A stretch of DNA of 64,000 bases from positions 1 through 64,000 of the forward strand of contig JAQYHB010000039.1 of NCBI GenBank assembly GCA_028722305.1, read 5' to 3'. Shown here one piece after another: positions 53,036 to 63,310 of the stretch. A program made the translations under genes and the position numbers. Source of the DNA: Spirochaetales bacterium (lineage in GTDB: Bacteria > Spirochaetota > Spirochaetia > Sphaerochaetales > Sphaerochaetaceae). The stretch's first letter is position 1, and each line of letters opens with the position of its first letter. A model generated the notes under the pieces. That model was not told where the DNA came from. It saw nothing but the letters and a program-made list of their open reading frames with translations, and ran no database searches.

Positions 53036-54382
53036 TCAGGATGTTGTAGAAAGGTTGTGCAACCACTTTCCGCTTCTGATGCGCGCCAGGCCGAAAATTG
53101 CCTTGGCTACTTCTTCCAGGTACACCATCAGGTAGACCTGCCACATGGGCAAATGGAGAACTGCGCTGCCAAGGAAGGCCATGGGTACGCCGACCAGCCA
53201 GACACAGCCGAGCTCGCAGAACATCGAGAACCTGGTGTCTCCTCCCGCCCGGAGAATCCCGGTGACCAGCGTGTAGTCAAACGACCGTAACGGCAGGATC
53301 AGGGCTGTAACCCACATGCATCGCAAGGCAATGCGGGAGATTTCTCCCTCCAGCCGGAATGCCCGCGCCATCAAAGGGCTCATCACGAAGAAGAGCAGCC
53401 CCATAAGGGCGCCTATGCCGAAGGAAAGGCCTACGAAGCGGCGGCAGTAGCGGTGCACCTCGTCCAGCATTCCCTCGCCAATCTTCTGCCCGATCATCAC
53501 CAGCGTCGTGCTGCTGACGGCGAAGATTGCCGTGGTGAAAAGGTTCGAGACGGATTCATTGACGTTGACCGCCGCGATGGCGGCCACGCCTTGGCGTGCG
53601 TAGGCCACTTTGTACAACGCCATGCCAAGGGCCCAGAAGAACTCGTTGCAGACCACCGGCAGGCAGGTAGGGAGGACGGAACGGATGAACGAAACAGGGA
53701 CTGCCAGGTCACGAAGCCCGATCTTGCAGGGGCTTTTCAGGCGATGGACGGCGACCACGACAATGACCGCCTCGACCAGACGGCTCAGCGAGGTGGCTAG
53801 AGCGGCTCTCCCCTCGCGCATGGCCGGACATCCCAGGTGTCCAAAGATCATGACCCAGTCCAAGAAGATATTGGTCACCATGGAGACAATCGAGGCGGCC
53901 ATCGGAATCACCGCCCTGTCGGTTGCCCGGAGACCCACTCCGTAAATCTGGGTGAAAGCGAGGAAGAAGAAGCCAAAGCCCAGCGTGCGCATGTATTCCA
54001 CGCCACTTTGGATTACCGCTTCGTCCTTGGTGAAGATGCCCATGACCCGCTCCGGGGCGAATGTGGCGGATAGGAAAAAGATAGTTGCTCCGACAAAGGC
54101 GACGTTGAAGGCAAACGCGGTAATCTTTCTGATTCCCTCCTGGTTCCCCGCCCCATAGAACTGGGCGAGGAAGATCGAGCAGGCGGTGGAGACGCCGAAG
54201 AAAAGCAGGATGATCAGGAAGTTGACCTGTCCCGCCAACCCGACCGCCGCGATTGCCGTCTCCCCCAGCTGGGCGACCATCAGCGAGTCGACGAAGTTCA
54301 GGCTGTTCTGCAGGATTTGCTGGAGCAGGACCGGAATGGCAATGGACAGAAACTTACGGAGAAACGAGTCATGCTTGGTCAT
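53036..54382 (-). CDS. MATE-family multidrug exporter, paralogue
   Basis: 448 residues, standard MATE size with 12 helices. It starts 'MTKHDSFLRKFLSIAIPVLL' and includes 'LNFVDSLMVAQLGETAIAAV', 'FLAQFYGAGNQEGIRKITAF' and 'CELGCVWLVGVPMAFLGSAV'. It overlaps the YgiQ gene end by 4 bp, so it is transcribed with that gene. The neighbouring MATE gene is about two-thirds identical by eye in protein, with stretches of near-identical DNA that suggest recent duplication or gene conversion. Confidence 0.92.
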   Translation of the reverse strand: MTKHDSFLRKFLSIAIPVLLQQILQNSLNFVDSLMVAQLGETAIAAVGLAGQVNFLIILLFFGVSTACSIFLAQFYGAGNQEGIRKITAFAFNVAFVGATIFFLSATFAPERVMGIFTKDEAVIQSGVEYMRTLGFGFFFLAFTQIYGVGLRATDRAVIPMAASIVSMVTNIFLDWVMIFGHLGCPAMREGRAALATSLSRLVEAVIVVVAVHRLKSPCKIGLRDLAVPVSFIRSVLPTCLPVVCNEFFWALGMALYKVAYARQGVAAIAAVNVNESVSNLFTTAIFAVSSTTLVMIGQKIGEGMLDEVHRYCRRFVGLSFGIGALMGLLFFVMSPLMARAFRLEGEISRIALRCMWVTALILPLRSFDYTLVTGILRAGGDTRFSMFCELGCVWLVGVPMAFLGSAVLHLPMWQVYLMVYLEEVAKAIFGLARIRSGKWLHNLSTTS

Positions 54383-56259
54383 GGTTTCTCCTTGTTTTGT
54401 CTGTAATGATGGCTTGGTTCAAGCAAAATCCTTGCGATTTTCATCATTCCTGTCTCTTTGAGAGCATCAATTACCAGTTTCCGGTTCTGCGGTTTGTCGT
54501 ACTGGAGGAGTGCCCTCTGCATGGATCGTTCCCTGCCCTTGGGGACATAGATCGGGCGGAAGTCCATACCCGGTCTCGGATCGAGGCCTGTGTAGTACAT
54601 GGTGGTGCTGACCGTGCCTGGAGTCGGGTAGAACTCCTGTACCTGGTCGGGGACAAAGTGGTGGTCATGCATGTACAGGGCGAGGGTGATCGCTTCCTTC
54701 AGCGTGCTTCCTGGGTGGGCGGCGATGAAATAGGGAATCAGGTACTGTCGCTTGCCTTGGCGGCGGTTCTCCTTGGCGTATGCATCACAGAACTGCTCGT
54801 ACAGCTCTACCCTCGGCTTGCCCATGGCGTCGAGAACTTCGGGGCTGATGTGCTCCGGAGCAATCTTCAGCTGACCGGAGATGTTGCTGGCCACGATATG
54901 GGAAAGGAACTTCTTGCGGATCTCCTCGTCGCAGACTGCCATCAGCTGGTCGAAGCGGATGCCGCTGCGGATGAACACCTTCTTCACCCCAGGAATCTTC
55001 TCGATTGCCTCGAGGATGCCGAGATAACGCTTGTGCCAGTCCCGCAGGTTGGGACACGGCTTTGGCCAGAGGCATTCCTTCGCGGGACAAGGACCGAATT
55101 TCTCCTGCTTCGCGCAGGCGACTCCCTGAAAGTTGGCGGTTGGTCCTCCAACGTCGTGGATGTACCCCTTGAAGCCGGGTAGCTGGACCATGCGCTTCGC
55201 CTCACGGACTAGGCTTTCCTGGCTGCGGGTCTGGATGATGCGTCCCTGATGGCTGCTGATCGCGCAGAAGGAACAGGCCCCATAACAGCCGCGGTTGCTG
55301 GTCAGGGAGAACTGTACCTCGGTCAGAGCAGGAATGCCGCCAAATTTGTCATAATCCGGATGGGAGGCAAAGGTGAAAGGGAGTTCGTAGAGGTGGTCGA
55401 ATTGCTCTTGGGAAAGGGGCAGCTGGGGAGGGTTCTGGATGACGGTCCGATCCAGGTGGTCCTGTAGCAGACATTCCGGTTTCATCGCGTTCTCGTGCAA
55501 CATCTTGAGCTGGAACGCTTCGGCGTAGAGCCTCTTCCCCCGTTCGGTCGGAATGTTGGATTTCTTGTCCCGCTCGGAGACTTCCTCGTAGGAGGGAAGC
55601 CGGACGAATGGGAAGCGACAGGCTGTTTCCGCCTCGTCCTTCCTGACGGCAAGGACCGTCCCCCTGATGTCCCGCATCTCCTTGATGGACTCCCCTTTGG
55701 CAAGGCGGGTGGCGATCTCCACGACGGTGATTTCTCCCATGCCGTAGCTGATCATGTCGGCCTTGGCGTCAATCAGGATGCTTTTTCTGACCAAGTCAGA
55801 CCAGAAGTCATAATGGGCGAGACGTCGGAGCGAGGCCTCGATTCCCCCGACGATGATCGGGCAATCCTTTCCATAGGCGTGGCGCGCCAATGAGGTGTAG
55901 ACGATTGTCGGCCGGTCGGGGCGACGCCCGCTCTTGCCACCCGGGCTATATTCGTCCTCGCTACGGATTTTCCCGTTGGCCGTGTAGTGGAGTACCATGC
56001 TGTCGATATTGCCGCCACTGATCATGGCGCAGAGACGGGGCTTGCCCATCTTCAGGAAATCCCGGTCGCTCTTCCAGTCGGGCTGGGCGATCAGGCCGAC
56101 ACGAAACCCTGCGTCCTCCAGCACGCGGCCAATCAGGGCGTTGGCGAAGGAGGGGTGGTCGACATAGGCATCAGCGCTGATGAGGGCGATGTCAATCGAA
56201 TCCCATCCTCGGGAGTCCAAATCGGACTGACATACGGGTAGAAACAAGCGACGGTCCAT
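54379..56259 (-). CDS. YgiQ-family radical SAM protein
   Basis: About 626 residues from the ATG at 56259 ('MDRRLFLPVCQSDLDSRGWD'). The N-terminal YgiQ domain has 'IALISADAYVDHPSFANALI'. The radical SAM motif is 'CYGACSFCAI' (C-x3-C-x2-C) in 'RGCYGACSFCAISSHQGRII'. A DUF3362-type C-terminal region has 'DQVQEFYPTPGTVSTTMYYT' and 'GLDPRPGMDF'. The function of YgiQ is not known. A promoter TTGCCA-N18-TATCAT ends 9 nt before the start, and no good ribosome site is seen. The upstream in-frame extension is AT-rich and unlikely coding. Confidence 0.88.
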   Translation of the reverse strand: MDRRLFLPVCQSDLDSRGWDSIDIALISADAYVDHPSFANALIGRVLEDAGFRVGLIAQPDWKSDRDFLKMGKPRLCAMISGGNIDSMVLHYTANGKIRSEDEYSPGGKSGRRPDRPTIVYTSLARHAYGKDCPIIVGGIEASLRRLAHYDFWSDLVRKSILIDAKADMISYGMGEITVVEIATRLAKGESIKEMRDIRGTVLAVRKDEAETACRFPFVRLPSYEEVSERDKKSNIPTERGKRLYAEAFQLKMLHENAMKPECLLQDHLDRTVIQNPPQLPLSQEQFDHLYELPFTFASHPDYDKFGGIPALTEVQFSLTSNRGCYGACSFCAISSHQGRIIQTRSQESLVREAKRMVQLPGFKGYIHDVGGPTANFQGVACAKQEKFGPCPAKECLWPKPCPNLRDWHKRYLGILEAIEKIPGVKKVFIRSGIRFDQLMAVCDEEIRKKFLSHIVASNISGQLKIAPEHISPEVLDAMGKPRVELYEQFCDAYAKENRRQGKRQYLIPYFIAAHPGSTLKEAITLALYMHDHHFVPDQVQEFYPTPGTVSTTMYYTGLDPRPGMDFRPIYVPKGRERSMQRALLQYDKPQNRKLVIDALKETGMMKIARILLEPSHHYRQNKEKP

Positions 56260-56411
56260 ATTCTCGTCATGATACTCGACAACAGCTATAGTTGGCAATG
56301 GTGAGGCGTTGGGATTTCTCTCAATTCTTGAGAAAATAATTACTTTATATAAAATGAAATAAAAAATTTTAATTGTGGTTTTCGTAAAGTGTGTTATCAT
56401 GGGTCCGCAAA

Positions 56412-56440
56412 TTGACTTTGGACTGGTGCGGGTGTATTTT
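56412..56440 (+). promoter_or_regulatory. Promoter of trehalase-like glycosidase gene
   Basis: -35 TTGACT (56412-56417), 17-bp spacer, -10 TATTTT (56435-56440), about 50 nt before the TTG start. Confidence 0.5.
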
Positions 56441-56495
56441 AGAAAATGTGCTAAGTATCGGCCGATGAGATTTCGCTCGTCACAAGGAGCTTGCT

Positions 56496-57920
56496 TTGAT
56501 TAAGGATTTGGTGCCGTTTGTCCATTTTTATGACCAGGATTTTGTCGACATGTACGATCGTTCCTGGGTCTGGATTGATGAACTCTGGAAATCGGGAACG
56601 AAGGAGAATGGGTTCGAGGGGGAATATCTTTCCTATCCGGGCCAGACTACCTTCAACCAATTCGCGAGTTGCTTCAGCACGCTTTTCCTTGTGTACAGCA
56701 ACCAGAACAATTCCCCGTTCCCTTCTTTGGACTACTTCTACAAGAAGCAGGAGGATAACGGCGCGATCAGGGGTGAGTACTCCGTAGAGAACGGCAAGCC
56801 GGTGCTGGTAGCCGACAATCCCGAGGGTGTCTTCCCACCTCTTTTCTCCTACATGGAATTCCAGTTCTATCACAAGGTGGGGAACAAGAAGCGCCTGAAG
56901 GAGATCATGCCGGTCTTAGAAAAGCATTACGCCTGGCTCGTCCAGAAGTTCCAGAAGCCGAACGGCCTGTTCAGCGTTCCTGTCTCCGCCTGCCAGACGG
57001 GCAACATCAAGCGCGAAGGGGCGGTCTATCCGGTGGACTTCAATGCTATCGTCGCTCTGCATGTCCTCTACCTGTCCGCCATCGGAGATATCCTGAACGA
57101 CAAGGAGATCTCCTTCAAGTACAAACGCATCTACTTTGGCTTAAAGACCCGCATCAACAGCATGATGTGGGACCCGGAGAGCAAGTTCTACTATGACCTT
57201 GACGCCAACGAGAAGCGCTTGGATGTCAAGCATATCGGTGCCTTCTGGGTATTGCTTGCCGAGGTACCCAACGAGGAGCGGGCTGACAACCTGATCGCCA
57301 CGCTGAAGGATCCGAATGAGTTCGGGACCGAGAACCCGTTCCCCGGCGTGCCCGTTTCTTCCCCCGATTTCCGTGAGGATGGCGATGGACTGAACGGCGG
57401 CGTCTCCACGATCTTCACCTACATGGTGGTCAAAGGGCTGGAGAAGTACCACGAGTTCGTCTTCGCGCGCGAATGCGCGATCCGACATATGTACTTCCTG
57501 CTCGACACCCTGCATCCCGACGCGGAGACAATGGGTGACGTCTGGGAGGTCTACCTGCCCAACAAGGAAGGGTATTCGACCAGCAAGGATTTTCCCGGTT
57601 TCCCGAAGCGCCGCTTCATGCCTTCTACCGGCTTGGTGTCGATCACCATGATGATCGAGGACATCATCGGTCTGGATATTTCTCTGCCCCGCAAGACGGT
57701 CAATTGGGTGATGCCGAGCCTTGAGGCGATGGGAATCGAGCGCCTTTCCCTGAAGCGGAACATGATCACGATTCTCTCCAACAAGACCGACCGTGGCTGG
57801 GAGATTCGCTTGGAGAGCGAGAAACTCTACTATTTCACCATCGAGATCCTTGACGAGCAGAAGAAAAAGACCCTCCCCATTCCGTCGGGCAAGTGCTCCA
57901 TGCTGATTGACAAACTGTGA
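56496..57920 (+). CDS. Trehalase-like (alpha,alpha)6-barrel glycosidase
   Basis: 474 residues. The start is a TTG codon with AAGGAG 9 nt upstream, giving 'MIKDLVPFVHFYDQDFVDMY'. Features of the six-hairpin glycosidase clan GH37/GH63 include 'SYPGQTTFNQFASCFSTLFL', 'MEFQFYHKVGNKKRLKEIMP', 'YPVDFNAIVALHVLYLSAIG', 'FWVLLAEVPNEERADNLIA' and 'LNGGVSTIFTYMVVKGLEKY'. No signal peptide is seen, so it acts in the cytoplasm. Possible substrates are trehalose, mannosylglycerate or glucosylglycerate; I cannot choose. Confidence 0.78.
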   Translation: MIKDLVPFVHFYDQDFVDMYDRSWVWIDELWKSGTKENGFEGEYLSYPGQTTFNQFASCFSTLFLVYSNQNNSPFPSLDYFYKKQEDNGAIRGEYSVENGKPVLVADNPEGVFPPLFSYMEFQFYHKVGNKKRLKEIMPVLEKHYAWLVQKFQKPNGLFSVPVSACQTGNIKREGAVYPVDFNAIVALHVLYLSAIGDILNDKEISFKYKRIYFGLKTRINSMMWDPESKFYYDLDANEKRLDVKHIGAFWVLLAEVPNEERADNLIATLKDPNEFGTENPFPGVPVSSPDFREDGDGLNGGVSTIFTYMVVKGLEKYHEFVFARECAIRHMYFLLDTLHPDAETMGDVWEVYLPNKEGYSTSKDFPGFPKRRFMPSTGLVSITMMIEDIIGLDISLPRKTVNWVMPSLEAMGIERLSLKRNMITILSNKTDRGWEIRLESEKLYYFTIEILDEQKKKTLPIPSGKCSMLIDKL

Positions 57921-58047
57921 GGTTGCCCGGATGAGATGGCTTAGCCCTTTTTCCAGCTGGATTACAAGGGCTTTTCCCTGGTTGGCTTTCCGCATTGCTT
58001 CCCATTGTGCGACCTGACCGCGGTTCGCTATACAGGAGATGATATCT

Positions 58048-60084
58048 ATGGATACCACGCCATCCGGATGCTACATGATCGACGAGCACTACACGGTTAT
58101 CAGCGTGAACCGTGTAGCAAGAGAGATGTATCCCCAGCTGAGAGAGGGAGACAAATGCTACCGTTGCCTTGGTGGAGTTGATGCTCCTTGCGAGCGGTGT
58201 CCGGTTCATGGCGGTCTCCATGGCGCGCGCACATACTATGACCCTGTCAGAGGAATTGCGGAGATTGTCGATGCCGTGGAAGTTCCTCTTGAAGGCCACG
58301 GACTGTGCCATATCCTGGTGTTTCAAACTGCCGGGGAGCAAGCGGAACTCGCGTCGACGCTTCCCGTGTCGTCGGACGGCTTGAAGGAGCTGGCCTTTAT
58401 CAAGGCCCTGACAGCCGATTACCGTCATGTGGTTTCTGTCGACATGAAAACCCGCAAGGGATATGTATACCGGAAAGATGGCGTGCAGATTGAATCCTTG
58501 GAAGTGTTCCAGCATCCAATAGACTACGAGAAAGTCGTCCGGCAATGCATCGAGCGGCATGTCTATGCCGACGACCAGGATATGCTCTTGAAGGGATGCG
58601 ACCTGAATTTTCTCGCAGGATATCTCCGGACAAATGAGTCGCTCCTTCTCCATTACCGTGTCAGGGAAGGACGGGAGACGCACTATAATTATGTCAAGTT
58701 CGTGCGGATTGGCGAAGCGGAGACATTCGGGCATGTGCTTGTCGGAATCGCATGCGAGGATGGAAGCGTGCTGGTTGCCAAGAAAACCGAGGAGCTGGAA
58801 AGGAACCTTTCCCTTGTAGAGGTGGATTCCCTTACCGGCCTGTACACGAAAGAGGCGTTTCTCCTCTACAGTGAGAAACTCCGTCAGGAGCATCCGGACA
58901 AGGACTTCGATTTCTGCGTGCTGCAGGTGGGTGATCTGAAGGCATTGAACCGCCGATACGGAAAAGGGAAGGTCGACCGGTTGCTGCGTTTGGTCGGTCG
59001 GACACTTACGGAATACAAGGATGCCATGACCTGTCTCATGTATATGGGCTCCGGCATGTTCGCATGCTATCACGGTACGATGGAAGGAACCTTGTGCAAG
59101 AGCAAATGCGAGGCTTTTTCCCAGCAAGTCAGGCAGAAGAGCTCGATGAAGGATGTGTCGTTGAAGTGGTCGGTGTATGTCGCCCCACGCCATGACCTGC
59201 ATGCGGAAGAGATCCTGGAAAAAACCCAGTATGCCTTGTCCACCATCCGTACCGACACCAACGAGAATTATGTGGAATTCGACCAGTCCATGGTGGACCG
59301 CATGGAATGGGAGAAATCGATTGAAGCCAACTTCGAACAGGCGCTTGCAGACCACGAGATTTCCGTCTGGTATCAGCCGAAATACCTGGTCGGCACCGGA
59401 AAGATCGTGGGAGCCGAGGCCTTGGCCAGGTGGATCCGTCCGGATGGCAGCAGCATCTCTCCAGCGCAGTTCATTCCGATTCTCGAACGGAGCGGGAACA
59501 TCCGGCAACTGGACGAGCATGTCTTCCGGACAGTCTGCCGGATGGAGAGGCGGCTGATGGAAAGGGGATATCGCTTTTTGCCTGTTTCGGTGAACTTGTC
59601 CCGCGCAAGCGCGTATGACGGGGATACCGCGAGCCGGTACAAGGCAATCGCCTCGGAATACGCGGTCCCCTTTGGCAATCTTCCTATCGAGATTACCGAA
59701 AGCGCGGCGGTCAACGGCAAGGAGATCAATATTCTTGCCGGAACCCTGACCGAAAAGGGCTTTCCTTTGCATATGGACGACTTCGGTACAGGGTTCTCCT
59801 CGTTGGCGTCCCTGGAGACCATTCCCTTCGAAAGCATCAAACTGGACAAGTCCCTGATTGATTTCATAGGCAGGAAAGCAAGCGAGAGCCTGTTGACGCA
59901 TATCATTTCCTACGCCAAGGAAACCGGGAAGGTTGTGGTCGCCGAGGGAGTGGAGACGGCGGACCAGTACGAGTTCCTGAAACGAGCCGGTTGCGACATG
60001 GTGCAGGGCTTCCTCTTCAGCAAGCCTCTGGATGAGGAAGCGTTCTGGCGTCTGCTGGAAACAAAGCCAGACAAAATGCCATGA
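58048..60084 (+). CDS. PAS-GGDEF(degenerate)-EAL c-di-GMP phosphodiesterase
   Basis: 678 residues from the ATG at 58048 (GGAG upstream). The N-terminal PAS-like domain holds a Cys cluster '[15 protein letters not shown]' that might bind a metal or cluster. A second PAS-like region spans about 120-250. The GGDEF domain (about 265-420) is degenerate: the signature is '[10 protein letters not shown]'. The EAL domain (about 430-670) keeps 'GAEALARW', 'LPIEITES', '[11 protein letters not shown]', 'IKLDKSLI' and '[11 protein letters not shown]', so it should cleave c-di-GMP. No membrane segment. It stands 118 bp after the glycosidase gene. Confidence 0.87.
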   Translation: MDTTPSGCYMIDEHYTVISVNRVAREMYPQLREGDKCYRCLGGVDAPCERCPVHGGLHGARTYYDPVRGIAEIVDAVEVPLEGHGLCHILVFQTAGEQAELASTLPVSSDGLKELAFIKALTADYRHVVSVDMKTRKGYVYRKDGVQIESLEVFQHPIDYEKVVRQCIERHVYADDQDMLLKGCDLNFLAGYLRTNESLLLHYRVREGRETHYNYVKFVRIGEAETFGHVLVGIACEDGSVLVAKKTEELERNLSLVEVDSLTGLYTKEAFLLYSEKLRQEHPDKDFDFCVLQVGDLKALNRRYGKGKVDRLLRLVGRTLTEYKDAMTCLMYMGSGMFACYHGTMEGTLCKSKCEAFSQQVRQKSSMKDVSLKWSVYVAPRHDLHAEEILEKTQYALSTIRTDTNENYVEFDQSMVDRMEWEKSIEANFEQALADHEISVWYQPKYLVGTGKIVGAEALARWIRPDGSSISPAQFIPILERSGNIRQLDEHVFRTVCRMERRLMERGYRFLPVSVNLSRASAYDGDTASRYKAIASEYAVPFGNLPIEITESAAVNGKEINILAGTLTEKGFPLHMDDFGTGFSSLASLETIPFESIKLDKSLIDFIGRKASESLLTHIISYAKETGKVVVAEGVETADQYEFLKRAGCDMVQGFLFSKPLDEEAFWRLLETKPDKMP

Positions 60085-60109
60085 AAATTGAAACGTGATT
60101 CCGAATTCA

Positions 60110-60138
60110 TTGCATCATTGCGGAATGAATGGTACACT
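60110..60138 (+). promoter_or_regulatory. Promoter of SDR dehydrogenase gene
   Basis: -35 TTGCAT (60110-60115), 17-bp spacer, -10 TACACT (60133-60138), with a leader of about 25 nt and TAAGGAG before the ATG at 60170. Confidence 0.6.
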
Positions 60139-60169
60139 GAACGTACATTTCGTTAAGGAGTCTGTCAGA

Positions 60170-60973
60170 ATGGATTTCACTCAGAACTTTTCACTGAAGG
60201 GGAAGGTCGCTTGGGTTACCGGCGCCTCCTACGGTATTGGTTTTGGAATCGCGACCGCGTTTTCCCAGGCTGGTGCCACCATTGTGTTCAATGATCTCAC
60301 CCAGGAGAAGGTCGACAAGGGTCTTGCCTCATACAAGGCCGAGGGAATCGAGGCCCACGGATATGTCTGTAACGTCTGCGATGAGGAGGCCGTGAAGGCG
60401 ACCATCGAGCAGATCCACAAGGACGTTGGACTGATCGATATCCTGGTCAACAACGCCGGCATCATCAAGAGAATCCCGATGCTGGAAATGAAGGTAGAGG
60501 ATTTCCGCGCCGTCGTCGATGTCGACCTGAACGCCCCGTTCATCGTCAGCAAGAACGTGATTCCCGACATGATCAAGAAAGGTCATGGCAAGATCATCAA
60601 CATCTGCTCCATGATGAGCGAGCTCGGCCGTGAGACCGTCAGCGCCTACGCCGCCGCCAAGGGTGGCCTGAAGATGCTGACCAGAAACATCTGCTCCGAG
60701 TACGGCAAGTACAACATCCAGTGCAACGGCATCGGACCCGGCTACATCGCCACTCCGCAGACCGCTCCCCTCAGAGAGAGACAGCCTGACGGTTCCCGCC
60801 ATCCGTTCGATTCCTTCATCGTCTCCAAGACTCCTGCCGAGAGATGGGGGGATCCGAAGGACCTGCAGGGTCCGGCAGTCTTCCTGGCTTCCGACGCCTC
60901 CAACTTCGTCAACGGGCACATCCTGTACGTCGATGGTGGTATCCTGGCCTACATCGGTCGCCAGCCCCAGTAA
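60170..60973 (+). CDS. SDR oxidoreductase, gluconate 5-dehydrogenase type
   Basis: 267 residues. It starts 'MDFTQNFSLKGKVAWVTGAS' with the NAD(P)-binding 'TGASYGIGFGIA' motif. 'LVNNAGIIKR' and the catalytic Ser/Tyr-x3-Lys ('ICSMMSELGRETVSAYAAAK') are intact. The C-terminal 'SDASNFVNGHILYVDGGILA' is typical of SDRs. Similarity is closest to gluconate 5-dehydrogenase and 2-deoxy-gluconate dehydrogenases, which interconvert gluconate and 5-ketogluconate. The start is fixed by TAAGGAG. It is a single gene with its own promoter and terminator. Confidence 0.88.
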   Translation: MDFTQNFSLKGKVAWVTGASYGIGFGIATAFSQAGATIVFNDLTQEKVDKGLASYKAEGIEAHGYVCNVCDEEAVKATIEQIHKDVGLIDILVNNAGIIKRIPMLEMKVEDFRAVVDVDLNAPFIVSKNVIPDMIKKGHGKIINICSMMSELGRETVSAYAAAKGGLKMLTRNICSEYGKYNIQCNGIGPGYIATPQTAPLRERQPDGSRHPFDSFIVSKTPAERWGDPKDLQGPAVFLASDASNFVNGHILYVDGGILAYIGRQPQ

Positions 60974-60998
60974 GCAAAGAGTTTCTGTCGGTAAAAAG

Positions 60999-61034
60999 GA
61001 GCTGTCTCAAAGTCGTGGAGCTTTGAGGCAGCTC
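60999..61034 (+). terminator. Terminator after SDR gene
   Basis: GAGCTGTCTCAAAG (60999-61012) pairs with CTTTGAGGCAGCTC (61021-61034), 14 bp with one wobble pair, followed by TTCTTGTTTCT. It lies 26 bp past the stop codon. Confidence 0.85.
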
Positions 61035-61435
61035 TTCTTGTTTCTGGAGGCGATCCTACTTTTCAGGCAAAGTGAGATACAATAAGCAACGTCTTTCACA
61101 CAGTTTTTGATGTGCGTTATATGTTCACTAACAAACAAGTGAAAAGATTTTTTCCCGCACTTGGCAGTTGCTTTCTCTTTCATAAATCGGCCTTTTAATT
61201 TTTCTCTTTGACTGGTGCAACAAAAACGCCTTTTTGTGTTTTTTGAATACTGTGGGAAATTTGAGCCCTTTTATCTTTCTCTGGCTGATTTTGGTGGCAG
61301 GTTCTTCAGCTTTTTCCCCGAAAAGAACGAAAAAAATGAAAAATCTGTTTGCAACAAATTTATATATTTCTGCAACATCTGAATCTGTTCATCCTAGGAA
61401 ATTGGTTTAACGTGAAATCAATACTGAGGGATAAC
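61035..61435. other. AT-rich intergenic region before ABC importer
   Basis: About 400 bp without a gene. It is AT-rich with many T-runs. No strong promoter match is seen. Two TGCAACA-type motifs (around 61350 and 61370) flank TTTATATATT and could be part of an operator. The RNA start for the permease gene is unknown. Confidence 0.5.
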
Positions 61436-63292
61436 ATGGAGAGTTCGGTACTAAGAACACGGAAAGAGAAAATGACGGTACTCATGAAGAAGACGAAAAA
61501 CTCGTTTGTTGGATGGGTGACAAATCCTTACAACCTGTTAGTCCTTGCGTCCATCATTCTCATGGTATTCTTTGTTATCATGCCACTTTTCGACATGATT
61601 ACCACTTCAATTCGTGTCGATGCGAAAGACGCGATGAGAATAAAATCCCCGGCAGGGAGCTGGACTCTCTATTACTGGAAGAGACTTCTATGTAGTGTGA
61701 TTTCCCGTAATATGCTCTATCGTCCGTTGCTTCATTCTCTTATCATTGCCCTTTGCGTATCAGTTTCTAGTATTGTTGTCGGGGGAGCTATCGCTTGGCT
61801 TCTAATCCGGAGCGACGTTTGTTCAAAACGGTTCTTCTCACTGAGTGTCATCATTCCTTATATGATTCCATCTTGGTGTCAGGCTATGGCATGGATTTCG
61901 GTTTTCAAAACACCAAACCTCGGTGGAACACCAGGTTTTCTTTCTGCCTTAGGCCTTGTTCCCCCAGACTGGTTTGCCTTTGGCCCGGTTGCTATTATCT
62001 GTGTCCTGACGATTCATTACTATCCTTATGCCTATATTCTGGTCTCAGCTGCTCTAAGGTCTATCAACTCGGAACTGGAAGAAATGGGAGAAATGCTTGG
62101 CGCTTCCAAACCAATGATTCTTCGGAAAATTACATTTCCACTCGTCATGCCGGCCATCCTTTCATCATTCATCCTTGTTTTTTCCAAAGCACTGGGTACA
62201 TTTGGCGTTCCTGCGTACCTTGGTTTGAAAGTCAGTTATTACACAATCTCAACAATGCTCTACTCCGCAATCAAGCAGCAACAGACGGCCATCGCCTATG
62301 CCATTTCTCTCATCTTGATTTCAATTGCTGCCGTTGTCATATACATCAATCAGGTCATTATCGGCCAGCGGAAGTCCTATGCGACAATCGGAGGCAAAGG
62401 GTCGCGTAGCAATCTGATTCCTCTGGGCAGGGCACGGATACCAATGGCGGTCGTGATGTATGCTTTTACATTCATTTTCGTCTTGTTTCCGATTTTTATT
62501 CTCGTCCTCGAAAGTATCGTCCTGAAACTTGGTGATTACAGCCTGCACAATCTTTCTCTTCATTATTGGATTGGCAAAGGTGATCCAAATATTTATTACA
62601 ACGCTCCGGGTATCCTGAGGAATCCTGTGTTCTATAATGCACTTTGGAATTCTCTCAAACTCGTGGTTGTCTCTTCTGTCATAGCAACGCTTATCGGCCA
62701 ACTTGTCGGCTATGTGATTTCTCGTGGACGGAAACTGAGGAGTGGTCGGCTTGTCGAACAGTTGGCGTTCATTCCGTATTTGATTCCATCCATCGCTTTC
62801 GGTGCTATGTTCCTTTCTTTCTTTTCCGTAGAACGGTCGATAACCCTATTCGGACATAAAATGGTGTTGGTTCCTGTTCTCTACGGGAGTTTCGCGCTAC
62901 TTGTACTCGTCACAATCGTGAAAAACCTTCCGTTTTCCAGTAGAGCAGGTTCTTCGAACATGATGCAGATTGGTACGGAACTGGAAGAAGCTGGAAAGAT
63001 TGAGGGGGCAGGATTTGTCATGCGGATGCGTCGTATCGTCTTTCCGCTTTCAAAGAACGGGTTCATGAGTGGGTTCTTACTCATTTTTATTGCCGTGTTC
63101 AAAGAGCTGGACCTCATTGTTCTCCTTGTTTCGCCAAAAACGGAGACGATTCCATATCTGACCTACTATTACATGTCAGGAGGGATGGAACAGCATGCGA
63201 ACGCATCGGCAGTGCTCATGTTCATGGTTGTTTTCTTCGTTTACTGGCTAAGCAACAAGCTGCTGAAGGCTGATATTTCCTCAAGTCTTTAA
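61436..63292 (+). CDS. Fused ABC importer permease (two permease domains)
   Basis: 618 residues. The ATG at 61436 has GAGGG 5 nt upstream. Two homologous permease halves, each with about six helices, are joined in one chain. Each has an EAA loop: 'ELEEMGEMLGASKPMILRKI' and 'ELEEAGKIEGAGFVMRMRRI', where the ATPase docks. This FbpB/ThiP-like form is typical of importers for ferric iron, thiamine or phosphonates. The following gene encodes the ATPase. DNA is AT-richer than most of the window. The binding-protein gene is not in view. Confidence 0.88.
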   Translation: MESSVLRTRKEKMTVLMKKTKNSFVGWVTNPYNLLVLASIILMVFFVIMPLFDMITTSIRVDAKDAMRIKSPAGSWTLYYWKRLLCSVISRNMLYRPLLHSLIIALCVSVSSIVVGGAIAWLLIRSDVCSKRFFSLSVIIPYMIPSWCQAMAWISVFKTPNLGGTPGFLSALGLVPPDWFAFGPVAIICVLTIHYYPYAYILVSAALRSINSELEEMGEMLGASKPMILRKITFPLVMPAILSSFILVFSKALGTFGVPAYLGLKVSYYTISTMLYSAIKQQQTAIAYAISLILISIAAVVIYINQVIIGQRKSYATIGGKGSRSNLIPLGRARIPMAVVMYAFTFIFVLFPIFILVLESIVLKLGDYSLHNLSLHYWIGKGDPNIYYNAPGILRNPVFYNALWNSLKLVVVSSVIATLIGQLVGYVISRGRKLRSGRLVEQLAFIPYLIPSIAFGAMFLSFFSVERSITLFGHKMVLVPVLYGSFALLVLVTIVKNLPFSSRAGSSNMMQIGTELEEAGKIEGAGFVMRMRRIVFPLSKNGFMSGFLLIFIAVFKELDLIVLLVSPKTETIPYLTYYYMSGGMEQHANASAVLMFMVVFFVYWLSNKLLKADISSSL

Positions 63293-63310
63293 TTGAATCG
63301 GAGATTTCAT

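Noticed and set aside
57835-59901. Minus-strand ORF (688 codons) opposite the EAL gene
   Set aside because: The plus-strand frame carries intact EAL motifs; the minus frame has no recognisable domain.
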